A stretch of DNA of 64,000 nt from positions 1-64,000 of the forward strand of contig NZ_BBYG01000026.1 in the NCBI RefSeq assembly GCF_001184025.1. The letters are read 5' to 3'. Positions within the stretch are counted from its first letter, which is position 1, and each line of letters opens with the position of its first letter. The notes under the pieces are model-generated. The model was not told the origin of the DNA, ran no database searches, and worked only from the letters and a program-made list of their open reading frames with translations. Positions 26,364 to 37,505 of this stretch are shown piece by piece. Source of the DNA: Streptomyces maremycinicus. GTDB lineage: Bacteria > Actinomycetota > Actinomycetes > Streptomycetales > Streptomycetaceae. Both the position numbers and the translations under genes were made by a program.

Positions 26364-26662
26364 CGCACGGTCATTTCACAGGTGTGCGGCTTCGTCACAG
26401 CCGTCGCCGGGCTTCTGTCACGACCGACGGCCGTGCAAATCGCCCCATAACCGGGTCATACGGTCACTGTCTCTACCCCGAACCTCGTTCCGTTACACAA
26501 CCGACGGACAGCTGAGCGCTGGCCGCAGGCTGCCTCGGACAACGCCGTGACAACACCTCCGTAGCTTCATTCGCGTACCCCGCAGGACCACGGGGCCACA
26601 GACCACAGGCAGTGAACCGGCGGCGGCAGTCCGCCGGTACGGGGAATCGGAGGCGGTTGACC
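26364..26662 (+). promoter_or_regulatory. Upstream region of sigE
   Basis: About 300 bp between mutY and sigE, with lower GC than its surroundings. It contains several TCAC repeats (26376, 26395, 26418) and a GGAGGC ribosome-binding site at 26648-26653. In S. coelicolor sigE is transcribed from a CseB-dependent promoter here; I cannot fix the -10/-35 by eye. Confidence 0.5.
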
Positions 26663-27205
26663 ATGGCACAGGGCGAGGTGCTCGAGTTCGAGGAATACGT
26701 CCGCACGCGGCAGGACGCGCTGCTGCGCAGCGCCCGGCGCCTGGTCCCGGACCCGGTCGACGCGCAGGACCTCCTCCAGACGGCGCTGGCCCGGACGTAC
26801 GGCCGCTGGGACGGCATCGCCGACAAGCGGCTCGCGGACGCCTACCTGCGCCGGGTCATGATCAACACGCGTACCGAGTGGTGGCGGGCCCGCAAGCTCG
26901 AGGAGGTCCCGACCGAGCAGCTGCCCGACGCCTGCGTGGACGACGCCACCGAGCAGCACGCCGACCGCGCCCTGCTGATGGACGCGATGAAGGTGCTCGC
27001 TCCGAAGCAGCGCAGTGTCGTGGTGCTGCGACACTGGGAGCAGATGTCCACGGAGGAGACGGCCGCCGCCCTCGGCATGTCGGCGGGTACGGTCAAGAGC
27101 ACGCTGCACCGGGCGCTCGCCCGGCTCCGCGAGGAGCTGGAAGCCCGCGATCTGGACGCACGCGCGCTGGAGCGTGAGGAGCGGGAGCGTTGCGCGGCGG
27201 CCTGA
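26663..27205 (+). CDS. sigE: ECF sigma factor SigE (cell-envelope stress)
   Basis: 180 residues, an extracytoplasmic-function sigma factor. Region 2 is EEYVRTRQDALLRSARRLVPDPVDAQDLLQTALARTY and region 4 is LAPKQRSVVVLRHWEQMSTEETAAALGMSAGTVKSTLHRAL. Its neighbours cseA, cseB and cseC identify it as the Streptomyces SigE that directs cell-wall maintenance genes. It lacks a dedicated anti-sigma factor; its level is set by CseC/CseB. ATG 26663 has GGAGGC before it. The end overlaps the TTG start of cseA by 16 bp. Confidence 0.95.
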   Translation: MAQGEVLEFEEYVRTRQDALLRSARRLVPDPVDAQDLLQTALARTYGRWDGIADKRLADAYLRRVMINTRTEWWRARKLEEVPTEQLPDACVDDATEQHADRALLMDAMKVLAPKQRSVVVLRHWEQMSTEETAAALGMSAGTVKSTLHRALARLREELEARDLDARALEREERERCAAA

Positions 27206-27855
27206 CCGAGGCCGGGCCCACACCGGCCCGCAGCACCATCCAGGCGGCGATCACGGCGATGTCCGTGCTCGCCGCCCTCGCCCTTTGCGTCTCCGCCTGC
27301 GCCACCGGCGGCACCGGCGCCCGTGACGAGGGTCCGGCTCACTCCGACGCGGTGGTGGGCGCCACCACCGTCCCGTCGTCCGCCTCCACCGGCCCCCCCG
27401 ACCGGACGGAGGCGGTCCGGCTGATCCAGGACGACCCCCAGGTGTCCGCCGAGGTCAAGCGCGAGCTGAAGCCCTGCGTCGGCGACGAGTACCCGGTCGA
27501 CGTGTCGTACGGCGAGCTCACCGGCGGCTCCGGCGACGACATCATCGTCAACGTGCTCACCTGCGGTGACATCGTCGGCGTGGGCTCGTACGTGTACCGG
27601 AAGGACGCCGCGGGCGGCAGCTACCGGAACGTGTTCCGGGCCGAGGAACCGCCCGTCTACGCGGAGATGGACCGGGGTGACCTGGTGGTGACCGAGCAGG
27701 TGTACGAGAAGGGCGACCCGGTCTCCGACCCGTCCGGTGAGAACGTGATCACGTACCGCTGGACGTCGGGCCGCTTCGTGAAGGAGTACAGCTGGCACAA
27801 CGACTACAGCAGCGTCGTCGGTGACGAACCGACGATGCCGCCGGAAACCGGCTGA
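27190..27855 (+). CDS. cseA: Lipoprotein CseA, negative modulator of sigE expression
   Basis: 221 residues. The signal peptide ends in a lipobox, CVSAC, with Cys37 as the lipid-modified residue, so it is anchored to the outer face of the membrane. The mature part is a conserved Streptomyces domain without a known fold (SYGELTGGSGDDIIVNVLTC, FVKEYSWHNDYSS). In S. coelicolor CseA damps sigE expression, probably through CseC. The start is TTG 27190 inside the 3' end of sigE, with GAGGAG upstream. An ATG further in (27259) would remove the basic n-region and is less likely. Confidence 0.9.
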   Translation: MRGGLTEAGPTPARSTIQAAITAMSVLAALALCVSACATGGTGARDEGPAHSDAVVGATTVPSSASTGPPDRTEAVRLIQDDPQVSAEVKRELKPCVGDEYPVDVSYGELTGGSGDDIIVNVLTCGDIVGVGSYVYRKDAAGGSYRNVFRAEEPPVYAEMDRGDLVVTEQVYEKGDPVSDPSGENVITYRWTSGRFVKEYSWHNDYSSVVGDEPTMPPETG

Positions 27856-28306
27856 CCTGCCCCGACGCGGCCGCCCGAAAAAAATTCTCCGACCGTGAGA
27901 ACCGATCGGGCCGCTCGTTCCGATCAATGGGTGGACAGGCAGAGGGCGGCGGCGAGGGGCGGGGGCGGACAGCGATGCGCAAGGGCGGACCTCACGGACG
28001 GACACGAACCGCGCGGACACGGCCCGCACGGACGCGGCTCGCGCCGGACGCGGACCGCACGAACGCGAGCCGCGCGGACGGGGACCGCACGGGCACGCAC
28101 CACGCGGACGACGGACAGGGATCGTGCGCGAACTGAACGCTCGCCGCGCTCCACGCGTCCAAGCAAGGGGCGCACCCCACAGCTCACCGACAGGCGGGCG
28201 ACAGGAGGCGGGCGGAGATCCGTCCGGCGCGGGCCCGTCAGACCGGCGGCCCGCGCACACGGCCCGCACACACACGAGACCGCATACGAGAACTGAGAGC
28301 ACCGGG
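27856..28306 (+). other. Long repeat-filled gap between cseA and cseB
   Basis: 450 bp with no gene. From about 27990 to 28125 it consists of degenerate 16-18-base repeats of GGACGCGGNCCGCACG type. Before it lie an A-run (27891-27897) and an inverted pair GATCGG/CCGATC around 27904-27925. The layout leaves room for an internal promoter or terminator that would uncouple cseBC from sigE-cseA; I cannot point to a convincing one. Confidence 0.6.
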
Positions 28307-29008
28307 ATGGCAGACCAGACCCACGTCCTGTTCGTCGAGGACGACGACGTCATCCGCGAGGCCACCCAGCTCGCCCTCGAGCGGGACGGCTTCGTGGTCA
28401 CCGCGATGCCCGACGGCCTGTCGGGACTGGAGGCGTTCCGTGCCGACCGCCCCGACATCGCGCTGCTGGACGTCATGGTGCCCGGCCTGGACGGCGTGAG
28501 CCTGTGCCGGCGCATCCGGGACGAGTCCACCGTGCCGGTGATCATGCTGTCCGCACGCGCCGACTCCATCGACGTCGTCCTCGGCCTGGAGGCCGGCGCC
28601 GACGACTACGTGACCAAGCCCTTCGACGGCGCCGTGCTGGTCGCCCGGATCCGGGCGGTGCTGCGGCGCTTCGGTCACGCGGGCGGCGGCGACCGCACGG
28701 AGCCCGCCACCTCCACGGCCGGCGGTGTGCTGTCGTTCGGCGATCTGGAGATCGACACGGAGGGGATGGAGGTGCGCCGGGCCGGGCAGCCGGTGGCGCT
28801 GACCCCTACCGAGATGCGCCTGCTGCTGGAGTTCTCCTCCGCTCCGGGCACGGTCCTCTCACGGGACAAACTGCTGGAGCGGGTGTGGGACTACGGCTGG
28901 GGCGGCGACACCCGGGTCGTCGACGTCCATGTGCAGCGGCTGCGGACGAAGATCGGCCAGGACCGTATCGAGACGGTCCGCGGTTTCGGCTACAAGTTGA
29001 AGGCCTGA
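28307..29008 (+). CDS. cseB: Response regulator CseB
   Basis: 233 residues, OmpR/PhoB type. The receiver domain carries VLFVEDDDVIREA with the acidic pocket, phospho-acceptor Asp in IALLDVMVPGLDG, and Lys in YVTKPFDGAVL. The C-terminal winged helix is LTPTEMRLLLEFSSAPGTVLSRDKLLERVW, closing with VVDVHVQRLRTKIG and ETVRGFGYKL. When phosphorylated by CseC it activates sigE. ATG 28307 begins the receiver fold; the frame is open further upstream through the repeat region but that part is not protein-like. cseC follows after 34 bp. Confidence 0.95.
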   Translation: MADQTHVLFVEDDDVIREATQLALERDGFVVTAMPDGLSGLEAFRADRPDIALLDVMVPGLDGVSLCRRIRDESTVPVIMLSARADSIDVVLGLEAGADDYVTKPFDGAVLVARIRAVLRRFGHAGGGDRTEPATSTAGGVLSFGDLEIDTEGMEVRRAGQPVALTPTEMRLLLEFSSAPGTVLSRDKLLERVWDYGWGGDTRVVDVHVQRLRTKIGQDRIETVRGFGYKLKA

Positions 29009-29042
29009 GCGGGGCAGGGGCGGGGGCAGGAGGATGCGGGGG

Positions 29043-30383
29043 ATGATCCGGCAGCTGGTTCCGGCTCACAGAGCACGCGTGGGCATCCGTACGGGGCTGC
29101 GGTGGAAGCTGAGCGCGGCGATCGCGCTGGTCGGCGCGCTGGTGGCGATCGCGCTCAGTCTGGTCGTGCACAACGCCGCCCGCGTGTCCATGTTGGACAA
29201 CGCGCGCGACCTCGCCGACGAGCGCGTCCAGATCGCCCAGCGCAACTACGAGCAGTCGGGGCGGCTGAAGCCCTACTTCCCCAACATCAAGATCGACGAC
29301 TCCAGCCTGCCGTCGGCGTTGCGGGAGAAGGTCCAGGACGGCCGCCGGGCCACCTTCGTCTCCGACCGCACCGGCGGGGCCCCGGACATCTGGGCGGCCG
29401 TGCCGGTCAAGGACGGGCACGTGCTGTCCCTGCACACCGGCTTCACCGACCGCAGCACGGACATCCTCAACGATCTCGACCAGGCCCTGGTGATCGGCTC
29501 CATCGCGGTCGTGCTCGGCGGCAGCGCGCTCGGCGTGCTCATCGGCGGGCAGCTCTCGCGTCGGCTGCGCAAGGCGGCGGCCGCGGCGAACCAGGTCGCC
29601 GGCGGCGAGTCGGACGTACGGGTGCGGGACGCCATCGGCGGAGTCGTACGGGACGAGACCGACGATCTGGCCAGCGCGGTGGACGCCATGGCGGACACGC
29701 TCCAGCAGCGGCTGGAGGCCGAGCGCCGGGTCACCGCCGACATCGCCCACGAACTGCGCACCCCGGTGACGGGACTGCTGACGGCCGCCGAGCTGCTGCC
29801 GCCCGGCCGGCCCACCGAACTGGTCCTGGACCGGGCCAAGGCGATGCGCACCCTGGTCGAGGACGTGCTGGAGGTGGCCCGGCTCGACGGTGCCTCGGAG
29901 CGCGCCGAACTTCAGGACATCGTGCTGGGCGAGTTCGTGGCCCGCCGGATCGCCGCCAAGGACCCGGACGTCGAGGTGCGGGTGGTGCACGAGTCGATGG
30001 TGACGACCGACCCCCGGAGACTGGAGCGGGTGCTGTTCAACCTGCTGGCCAACGCCGCCCGGCACGGCAAGCCGCCGATCCAGGTCACCGTCGAGGGCCG
30101 GGTCATCCGGGTCCGCGACCACGGCCCCGGTTTCCCCGAGGACCTGCTCGCCGAGGGGCCCAGCCGTTTCCGCACCGGCAGCGCCGACCGGGCCGGGCAC
30201 GGACACGGCCTCGGTCTGACCATCGCGGCGGGCCAGGCCCGGGTGCTCGGCGCCCGGCTGACGTTCCGCAACGTACGGCCCGCGGGGGCTCCTGAGCACA
30301 TACCGGCCGAGGGGGCCGTCGCCGTGCTGTGGCTGCCCGAGCACGCGCCGACGAACACGGGGAGCTACCCGGTGATGCCCTGA
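29043..30383 (+). CDS. cseC: Sensor histidine kinase CseC
   Basis: 446 residues. Two membrane helices (about residues 22-42 and 147-170) flank an extracytoplasmic sensor of some 100 residues. A HAMP linker leads to the dimerisation helix DIAHELRTPVTGLLTAAE with the phospho-accepting His, then N box NLLANAARHG, G1 DHGPGFPED and G2 GHGLGLTIAAG. It responds to cell-wall damage and drives sigE through CseB. I prefer ATG 29043, nine bases after AGGAGG (29028-29033), over the ATG at 29034 that abuts that site. A strong terminator follows. Confidence 0.94.
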   Translation: MIRQLVPAHRARVGIRTGLRWKLSAAIALVGALVAIALSLVVHNAARVSMLDNARDLADERVQIAQRNYEQSGRLKPYFPNIKIDDSSLPSALREKVQDGRRATFVSDRTGGAPDIWAAVPVKDGHVLSLHTGFTDRSTDILNDLDQALVIGSIAVVLGGSALGVLIGGQLSRRLRKAAAAANQVAGGESDVRVRDAIGGVVRDETDDLASAVDAMADTLQQRLEAERRVTADIAHELRTPVTGLLTAAELLPPGRPTELVLDRAKAMRTLVEDVLEVARLDGASERAELQDIVLGEFVARRIAAKDPDVEVRVVHESMVTTDPRRLERVLFNLLANAARHGKPPIQVTVEGRVIRVRDHGPGFPEDLLAEGPSRFRTGSADRAGHGHGLGLTIAAGQARVLGARLTFRNVRPAGAPEHIPAEGAVAVLWLPEHAPTNTGSYPVMP

Positions 30384-30485
30384 CGGCTGCCCCTGGGCGG
30401 ACCTTGCGCCGGGTCACAGCGGGACGCCACTGGGCGGGTGGCGGGGCCGAAAGGCCGAGTTCCTCGCCGCCCCGGGCGCACCGAA

Positions 30486-30520
30486 CAGGCCCCCCGGGGC
30501 GGACACCGCCGGGGGGCCTG
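30486..30520. terminator. Bidirectional terminator between cseC and the efflux gene
   Basis: CAGGCCCCCC (30486-30495) pairs perfectly with GGGGGGCCTG (30511-30520), and the inner CGG/CCG extends the stem. It lies between convergent genes. Confidence 0.9.
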
Positions 30521-30538
30521 CGTTCAGGGACAGCCGGG

Positions 30539-32125
30539 TCAGACGGCCTCGACCAGGGGAGGCTGAGCCGCGGACGTGCCGTCGGCCGACTCCTCGCCGT
30601 CCTTCTGCGGACCCGCTCCCTTGAGCGGGACCTCCTTGACGAACACCGCCGCCACCAGCGCGATCACCGCCACCACGGCTCCCAGCAGGAACGCCGAGTG
30701 GGTACCGGCCGAGACCGCGTGCTGGTAGGCCTCGCGGGCCGCGGCGGGCAGCTTGGCCAGGCTGGCCGCGTCCAACTGCGCGGACTGCTCGGTGATCTTC
30801 GACCCCAGCGCGCCGGCCCGCTCGGACATGACGTCCTGGACGCGGTTGTTGAACAGCGCGCCCATGATCGCGACACCGAAGGAGGAGCCGAGCGTACGGA
30901 AGAGGGTGGTGGACGAGGACGCGACGCCCATGTCCTTCATCTCGACGCTGTTCTGCGCGACCAGCATCGTGATCTGCATGAGGCAGCCCATGCCCAGACC
31001 GACGACGGCCATGAACACGCCGGAGGTGAGGCGGCTGGTCCCGGTGTCCATGGTGGACAGCAGGTACAGGCCGATGACCATCGCGATGCTGCCGATGAGC
31101 GGGAAGATCTTGTACTTGCCGCTGTTCGTGGTCACCCGGCCCGCCACCATCGAGGTGACCAGCATGGCGCCGAGCATCGGCAGGAGCAGCAGACCGGAGT
31201 TGGTCGCGGAGGCACCCTGCACCGACTGCTGGTACAGCGGCAGGAAGAGGGTGGCGCCGAACATCACGAAGCCGGTGACGAAGCCGATGAGCGACATCAG
31301 CGTGAAGTTGCGGCTGCGGAAGATGTGCAGCGGCACGATCGGCTCGGCGGCCCTGGTCTGCCAGAACACGAACCCGATGAGCGAGGCGACGCCGATCCCG
31401 ATGAGCTCCATGATCCGCGCGGACGACCAGGCGTACTCCGAGCCGCCCCAGGTGGTGACGAGGACGATGGAGGTGATGCCGACGGTCAGCAGGGTGGCGC
31501 CCAGGTAGTCGATCCGCGACTGCGAGCGCTTCTTCGGCAGGTGCAGCACGGCGCTGATGAGGGCGAGCGACACCACGCCGAGCGGCAGGTTGATGTAGAA
31601 GGACCAGCGCCAGCCCCAGTTGTCGGTGATGGTGCCGCCGACCAGCGGTCCGCCGATCATCGCGAGCGCCATGACGCCGGCCATCATGCCCTGGTACTTG
31701 CCGCGCTCACGCGGCGGGATGAGGTCGCCGATGATCGCCATGACGCCGACCATCAGGCCACCGGCGCCGAGGCCCTGGATCGCGCGGAAGCCGATCAGTT
31801 CGCCCATGTTCTGGGCCATGCCGCTCAGCGCGGAGCCGATCAGGAAGATCACGATCGACGTCATGAAGGCGCCCTTGCGCCCGTACATGTCGCCGACCTT
31901 GCCCCAGATCGGGGTGGAGGCCGCGGTGGCGAGAGTGTACGCCGTCACGACCCATGAGAGGTGTTCGAGCCCACCGAGTTCACCGACGATCGTCGGCATC
32001 GCCGTGCCCACGATCATGTTGTCGAGCATCGCGAGCATCATCGTGATCATCAGCGCGAGCAGGACGACCCGCACGCTCCTGGGCGGTTTCTCCGCCTCGG
32101 TCCCAGCTGCCTTTGTGTCCGCCAT
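30539..32125 (-). CDS. DHA2 family (EmrB/QacA) multidrug efflux MFS transporter
   Basis: 528 residues, 14 predicted membrane segments. Motif A is GKVGDMYGRKGAF and motif D1 lies in LDNMIVGTAMPTIVGELGG. The antiporter motif C region is ALAMIGGPLVGGTITDNWGWRWSFYINLP, characteristic of drug/H+ antiporters of the 14-TMS group. The start is ATG 32125, eight bases after GGGGAG; GTG 32134 would abut that site. The TetR gene upstream is divergent and three operator-like copies lie between them, so it is a repressed, probably drug-inducible pump. The substrate is unknown. Confidence 0.94.
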   Translation of the reverse strand: MADTKAAGTEAEKPPRSVRVVLLALMITMMLAMLDNMIVGTAMPTIVGELGGLEHLSWVVTAYTLATAASTPIWGKVGDMYGRKGAFMTSIVIFLIGSALSGMAQNMGELIGFRAIQGLGAGGLMVGVMAIIGDLIPPRERGKYQGMMAGVMALAMIGGPLVGGTITDNWGWRWSFYINLPLGVVSLALISAVLHLPKKRSQSRIDYLGATLLTVGITSIVLVTTWGGSEYAWSSARIMELIGIGVASLIGFVFWQTRAAEPIVPLHIFRSRNFTLMSLIGFVTGFVMFGATLFLPLYQQSVQGASATNSGLLLLPMLGAMLVTSMVAGRVTTNSGKYKIFPLIGSIAMVIGLYLLSTMDTGTSRLTSGVFMAVVGLGMGCLMQITMLVAQNSVEMKDMGVASSSTTLFRTLGSSFGVAIMGALFNNRVQDVMSERAGALGSKITEQSAQLDAASLAKLPAAAREAYQHAVSAGTHSAFLLGAVVAVIALVAAVFVKEVPLKGAGPQKDGEESADGTSAAQPPLVEAV

Positions 32126-32160
32126 GATCGCCACTCCCCTGGGCTTCCCCCCGGGCTGCC

Positions 32161-32264
32161 ACTTACTTGCCGCCCGGCTAGTTCACTACACTGGGAAGGT
32201 AGACCTGCAACTAGCCGGGCGTCAAGTAAGTTTCCGCCTCTGACTAGCCGGACGGCAAGTAAGT
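32161..32264. promoter_or_regulatory. Three-copy TetR operator with back-to-back promoters
   Basis: A 22-bp motif, ACTAGCCGGGCGGCAAGTAAGT or one-base variants, occurs inverted at 32161-32182 and direct at 32210-32231 and 32243-32264. Its core CTAGCCG-NN-CGGCAAG is an imperfect palindrome. A promoter for the pump (minus strand) is TTGACG at 32220-32225 and TACCTT at 32196-32201 with an 18-bp spacer. The variant base in copy 2 creates this -35. A TACACT at 32187-32192 could serve the TetR gene. Confidence 0.85.
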
Positions 32265-32291
32265 TTCCGCGGAAGCGCGAGGACCACGAGA

Positions 32292-32879
32292 ATGGACGTC
32301 ACCATGGACGGCACCAAGCAGCAGCGACGCGGGAACACCCGCCAGCGCATCCAGGACGTCGCGCTCGAACTCTTCGCCGAGCAGGGCTACGAGAAGACCT
32401 CCCTCCGCGAGATCGCGGAGCGTCTGGAGGTCACGAAGGCGGCCCTGTACTACCACTTCAAGACCAAGGAAGAGATCATCGTCGGCATCTTCACGGATCT
32501 GACGAAGCCGATCGAGGACCTGATCGAGTGGGGCGGGAACCAGCCGCACACCCTGGAGACCAAGCAGGAACTCGTACGGCGTTACAGCCAGGCCCTCTCC
32601 GAGGCGACCCCGCTCTTCCGCTTCATGCAGGAGAACCAGGCGACGATGCGGGAGCTCCGGATCGGCGACTCGTTCAAGGACCGCATGCGAAGCCTGCGCG
32701 ACATCATCATCGACCCGGACGCCCCGCTCACCGACCAGGTCCGCTGCGTGAGCGCCATCTTCACGCTGCACGCCGGCATGTTCTTCCTCCAGGACCTCGA
32801 AGGCGACCCCGAGGACAAGCGCGCAGCCGTCCTCGAGGTCGCCATCGATCTGGTGACGCAGGCGCACCAGGGCGCCTGA
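32292..32879 (+). CDS. TetR family repressor of the adjacent efflux pump
   Basis: 195 residues (ATG 32304 is an in-frame alternative start). The DNA-binding part is RQRIQDVALELFAEQGYEKTSLREIAERLEVTKAALYYHFKTKEEII, a textbook TetR helix-turn-helix. The C-terminal helical domain would bind the inducer. It is divergent from the DHA2 pump gene with three copies of a semi-palindromic motif in the 166-bp gap, so it most likely represses both the pump and itself. The ligand is unknown and is probably a pump substrate. Confidence 0.93.
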   Translation: MDVTMDGTKQQRRGNTRQRIQDVALELFAEQGYEKTSLREIAERLEVTKAALYYHFKTKEEIIVGIFTDLTKPIEDLIEWGGNQPHTLETKQELVRRYSQALSEATPLFRFMQENQATMRELRIGDSFKDRMRSLRDIIIDPDAPLTDQVRCVSAIFTLHAGMFFLQDLEGDPEDKRAAVLEVAIDLVTQAHQGA

Positions 32880-32890
32880 TCACCTCGGCG

Positions 32891-33475
32891 TCAGACCTTC
32901 ACGCCCTTGCTGTGCAGGAAGGTGACCGGGTTGATCGCCGAACCGTAGTTGGGGGTCGTACGGATCTCGAAGTGCAGGTGGGGGCCGCTGGAGTTGCCGG
33001 TGTTGCCGGACAGGGCGATCTTCTGGCCCGTCTTGACGACCTGGCCGACCTTGACGCTGATGTGCGACAGGTGGGCGTACTGCGAGTAGACGCCGTTGGC
33101 GTGCTTGATCACGATGGCGTTGCCGTAGGCGGGGCCGTCACCGGCGCCGTTGCCGCCGGCCTTGACCACGGTGCCGCCGTGCGCGGCCATGACCTTGGTG
33201 CCGCTCGGGACGGCGAAGTCCTGGCCGCTGTGGGTGGACTGCCACATCGCGCCGGCCTGGGCGTAGCCCGCGGACAGCGTGTACTTCTTCACCGGGTCGA
33301 TCCAGGAAGCGGCCGAGGAGGCCGTCTTGGCGGCGGCGGGCGCGGCGGCAGGCGCGGCGGCGGACGCCACTCCGGTCCCCAGCACGACCGAGGCGCCCAG
33401 GGCGGCGGCGCCGACGGCCACACGAGTGCGGAGCTGGGACGTACGGGCAGAACGGAACGTGACGCGCTGGAACAT
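32891..33475 (-). CDS. Secreted M23 family metallopeptidase
   Basis: 194 residues. The signal peptide (VAVGAAALGASVVLGTGVASA) is followed by an Ala/Pro stretch and a lysostaphin-type LytM domain with zinc ligands in THSGQDFAVPSGTKV (His, Asp) and GPHLHFEIR (His-x-His). Such enzymes cut peptidoglycan cross-links and act at the wall. ATG 33475 is followed immediately by the signal peptide; GAGG precedes it. The region upstream was checked for a c-di-AMP riboswitch, as this enzyme class is often so controlled, and none was recognised. The 3' end is 11 bp from the convergent TetR gene. Confidence 0.93.
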   Translation of the reverse strand: MFQRVTFRSARTSQLRTRVAVGAAALGASVVLGTGVASAAAPAAAPAAAKTASSAASWIDPVKKYTLSAGYAQAGAMWQSTHSGQDFAVPSGTKVMAAHGGTVVKAGGNGAGDGPAYGNAIVIKHANGVYSQYAHLSHISVKVGQVVKTGQKIALSGNTGNSSGPHLHFEIRTTPNYGSAINPVTFLHSKGVKV

Positions 33476-33991
33476 GAAGACCTCATGGAGACGGGGACAG
33501 AAGAAACCACCCGGCGTGAACCTCCGCCGAAGTGGCCATCCCTTGGTAACCCCGAGGCGCACAGACCCCCAAACGTGTGATGTACGACGGAAGCTAGTAC
33601 TTCACCCCAAAACTTCCCACTTCTTGACAGAAGCACCTTTACGGACACTGCGCGCACCCGCCCATATCGGAGGCCCGGGCAGAGATCGGAACCCGAGGGC
33701 ATTTAGTCCGTTTTAGTCCGATTCAGGTTACGACTACCCCACGTAGTAGGGTCCGCGAAGCCTGTGCGCCATGTCACCGGCCGCCCCCTGCAAGGGACTT
33801 CGGAATGTGACGGCGACTACTCCCGTACTCCGCAGGGCACTTGTGACCCCGCTCACGTCACGTGCACGGGTCTGTGAGCGGGCTCTCATCCGCCTCTACC
33901 GTCCAGTAACCCGCTGGTTCCCCCCAGGCCACCCCCAGCGATCAGCATGCTCACGACACCGGCAGCGCAAGGACGCGAGAGGACCCCACAC
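33476..33991. promoter_or_regulatory. Divergent upstream region of the M23 peptidase and acid phosphatase genes
   Basis: 515 bp without a gene and less GC-rich than its surroundings. It holds a 10-bp direct repeat TTTAGTCCG (33702-33710, 33712-33720) and an inverted repeat CCCGCTCAC (33848-33856) / GTGAGCGGG (33874-33882). A GAGAGG ribosome-binding site precedes the phosphatase gene. I cannot assign promoters with confidence. Confidence 0.55.
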
Positions 33992-34657
33992 ATGACCAGA
34001 GGCAGCTGGACGCGCCGCATCGCCATGACCGCCGTGGCGACGGCGGCCGTCACGGCGATGGCCGTACCGGTCGGCGCCCAGGCCGCGACGGCCACCGGCA
34101 CCTCCACCGTCACCACCGCAGCCCCAGCCGCGGCCTCCGCCGCAGCCGCAGCCGCCGCGGAGGACGTCGACTACGCGACCTGGCAGCAGGACTGCCAGGC
34201 CGTGATGAACCAGGCCCTCCCGGCGCTGAAGCAGCGCATCGCCGCCACCGAGCCGGGTGAGAAGCAGGCGATCGTCCTCGACATCGACAACACGACCCTG
34301 GAGACCGACTTCGGCTTCAGCTACCCCCAGCCGGCCAACAAGCCGGTTCTCGACGTGGCCAGGTACGCCCAGGAGCACGGCGTCGCCCTGTTCTTCGTCA
34401 CCGCCCGCCCGGGGATCATCTCCGGGGTGACCGACTACAACCTCAAGCACGTCGGCTACAAGGTCTCCGGCCTCTACGTACGCGGCTTCCTCGACCTGTT
34501 CAAGGACGTCGCCGCCTACAAGACCGCCCAGCGCGTCAGCATCGAGAACAAGGGCTACACGATCATCGCGAACATCGGCAACAGCGCCACCGACCTCTCG
34601 GGCGGCCACGCCGAGACGACGTACAAGCTGCCGGACTACGACGGCCAGCTGTCGTAG
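33992..34657 (+). CDS. Secreted HAD family (class B-like) acid phosphatase
   Basis: 221 residues. A signal peptide (RIAMTAVATAAVTAMAVPVGAQA) and an Ala/Thr-rich spacer precede the phosphatase domain. The nucleophile motif is IVLDIDNTTLETD (DxDxT), followed by ALFFVTARPG with motif II Thr. The later motif is NKGYTIIANIGNSATDLSGG, where the acidic residues differ from the usual GDxxxD (here GNSATD). It probably releases phosphate from organic phosphates outside the cell. ATG 33992 has GAGAGG upstream. A strong hairpin terminates it. Confidence 0.9.
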   Translation: MTRGSWTRRIAMTAVATAAVTAMAVPVGAQAATATGTSTVTTAAPAAASAAAAAAAEDVDYATWQQDCQAVMNQALPALKQRIAATEPGEKQAIVLDIDNTTLETDFGFSYPQPANKPVLDVARYAQEHGVALFFVTARPGIISGVTDYNLKHVGYKVSGLYVRGFLDLFKDVAAYKTAQRVSIENKGYTIIANIGNSATDLSGGHAETTYKLPDYDGQLS

Positions 34658-34720
34658 GTCCCGCACGGCCGCGCGACGCGTGGCGCGCTCGGGGCAGACG
34701 AGAGCGGCCCGAGACATGCG

Positions 34721-34754
34721 AGAGGGGCCGGTGCTGTGAAGCACCGGCCCCTCT
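34721..34754. terminator. Bidirectional terminator between the phosphatase gene and clpC
   Basis: AGAGGGGCCGGTGC (34721-34734) pairs perfectly with GCACCGGCCCCTCT (34741-34754) across a six-base loop. It lies between convergent genes. Confidence 0.93.
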
Positions 34755-34775
34755 ACGCGCTCAGTCCCCGAAGGG

Positions 34776-37301
<2,526 letters not shown>

Positions 37302-37447
37302 CGTTAATCGCTCCTCAGAGCGGTCAGGCAGTGGGGGGAACTTCCCCTCCCTGTCCTTCCGCAGCTTAGTCCCGCAAGCGGGGACCGCTCATTCCAACTG
37401 CCGACACCGTCGATGGCCTCCTGACCCCGAACGCCGACATCTGCTCC

Positions 37448-37474
37448 AACCCGATGGTGCGAGACGATGTTCCC
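37448..37474 (-). promoter_or_regulatory. SigR-type promoter of clpC
   Basis: On the minus strand GGGAAC (37469-37474), exactly 18 bp, then GTT (37448-37450), matching the known SigR consensus GGGAAT-N18-GTT. The start point would be near 37441, giving a leader of about 140 bases. clpC belongs to the thiol-stress SigR regulon in S. coelicolor. Confidence 0.75.
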
Positions 37475-37505
37475 GCAGGCCAGGCAGTTACCCCAGTCGC
37501 CAGTA

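Noticed and set aside
26364..26662. TCAC direct repeats as the CseB operator
   Set aside because: The spacings (19 and 23 bp) are unequal and the motif is too short to claim without alignment to other sigE promoters.
30329..31957. Acidic protein encoded opposite the efflux pump gene
   Set aside because: Shadow frame of the pump; Asp/His/Gly-rich translation with no domain and no start signal.
33476..33700. c-di-AMP (ydaO) riboswitch before the M23 peptidase gene, suggested by disA in the same window
   Set aside because: I could not find the conserved ydaO core blocks in the leader on the minus strand. A covariance search (Rfam RF00379) would decide.
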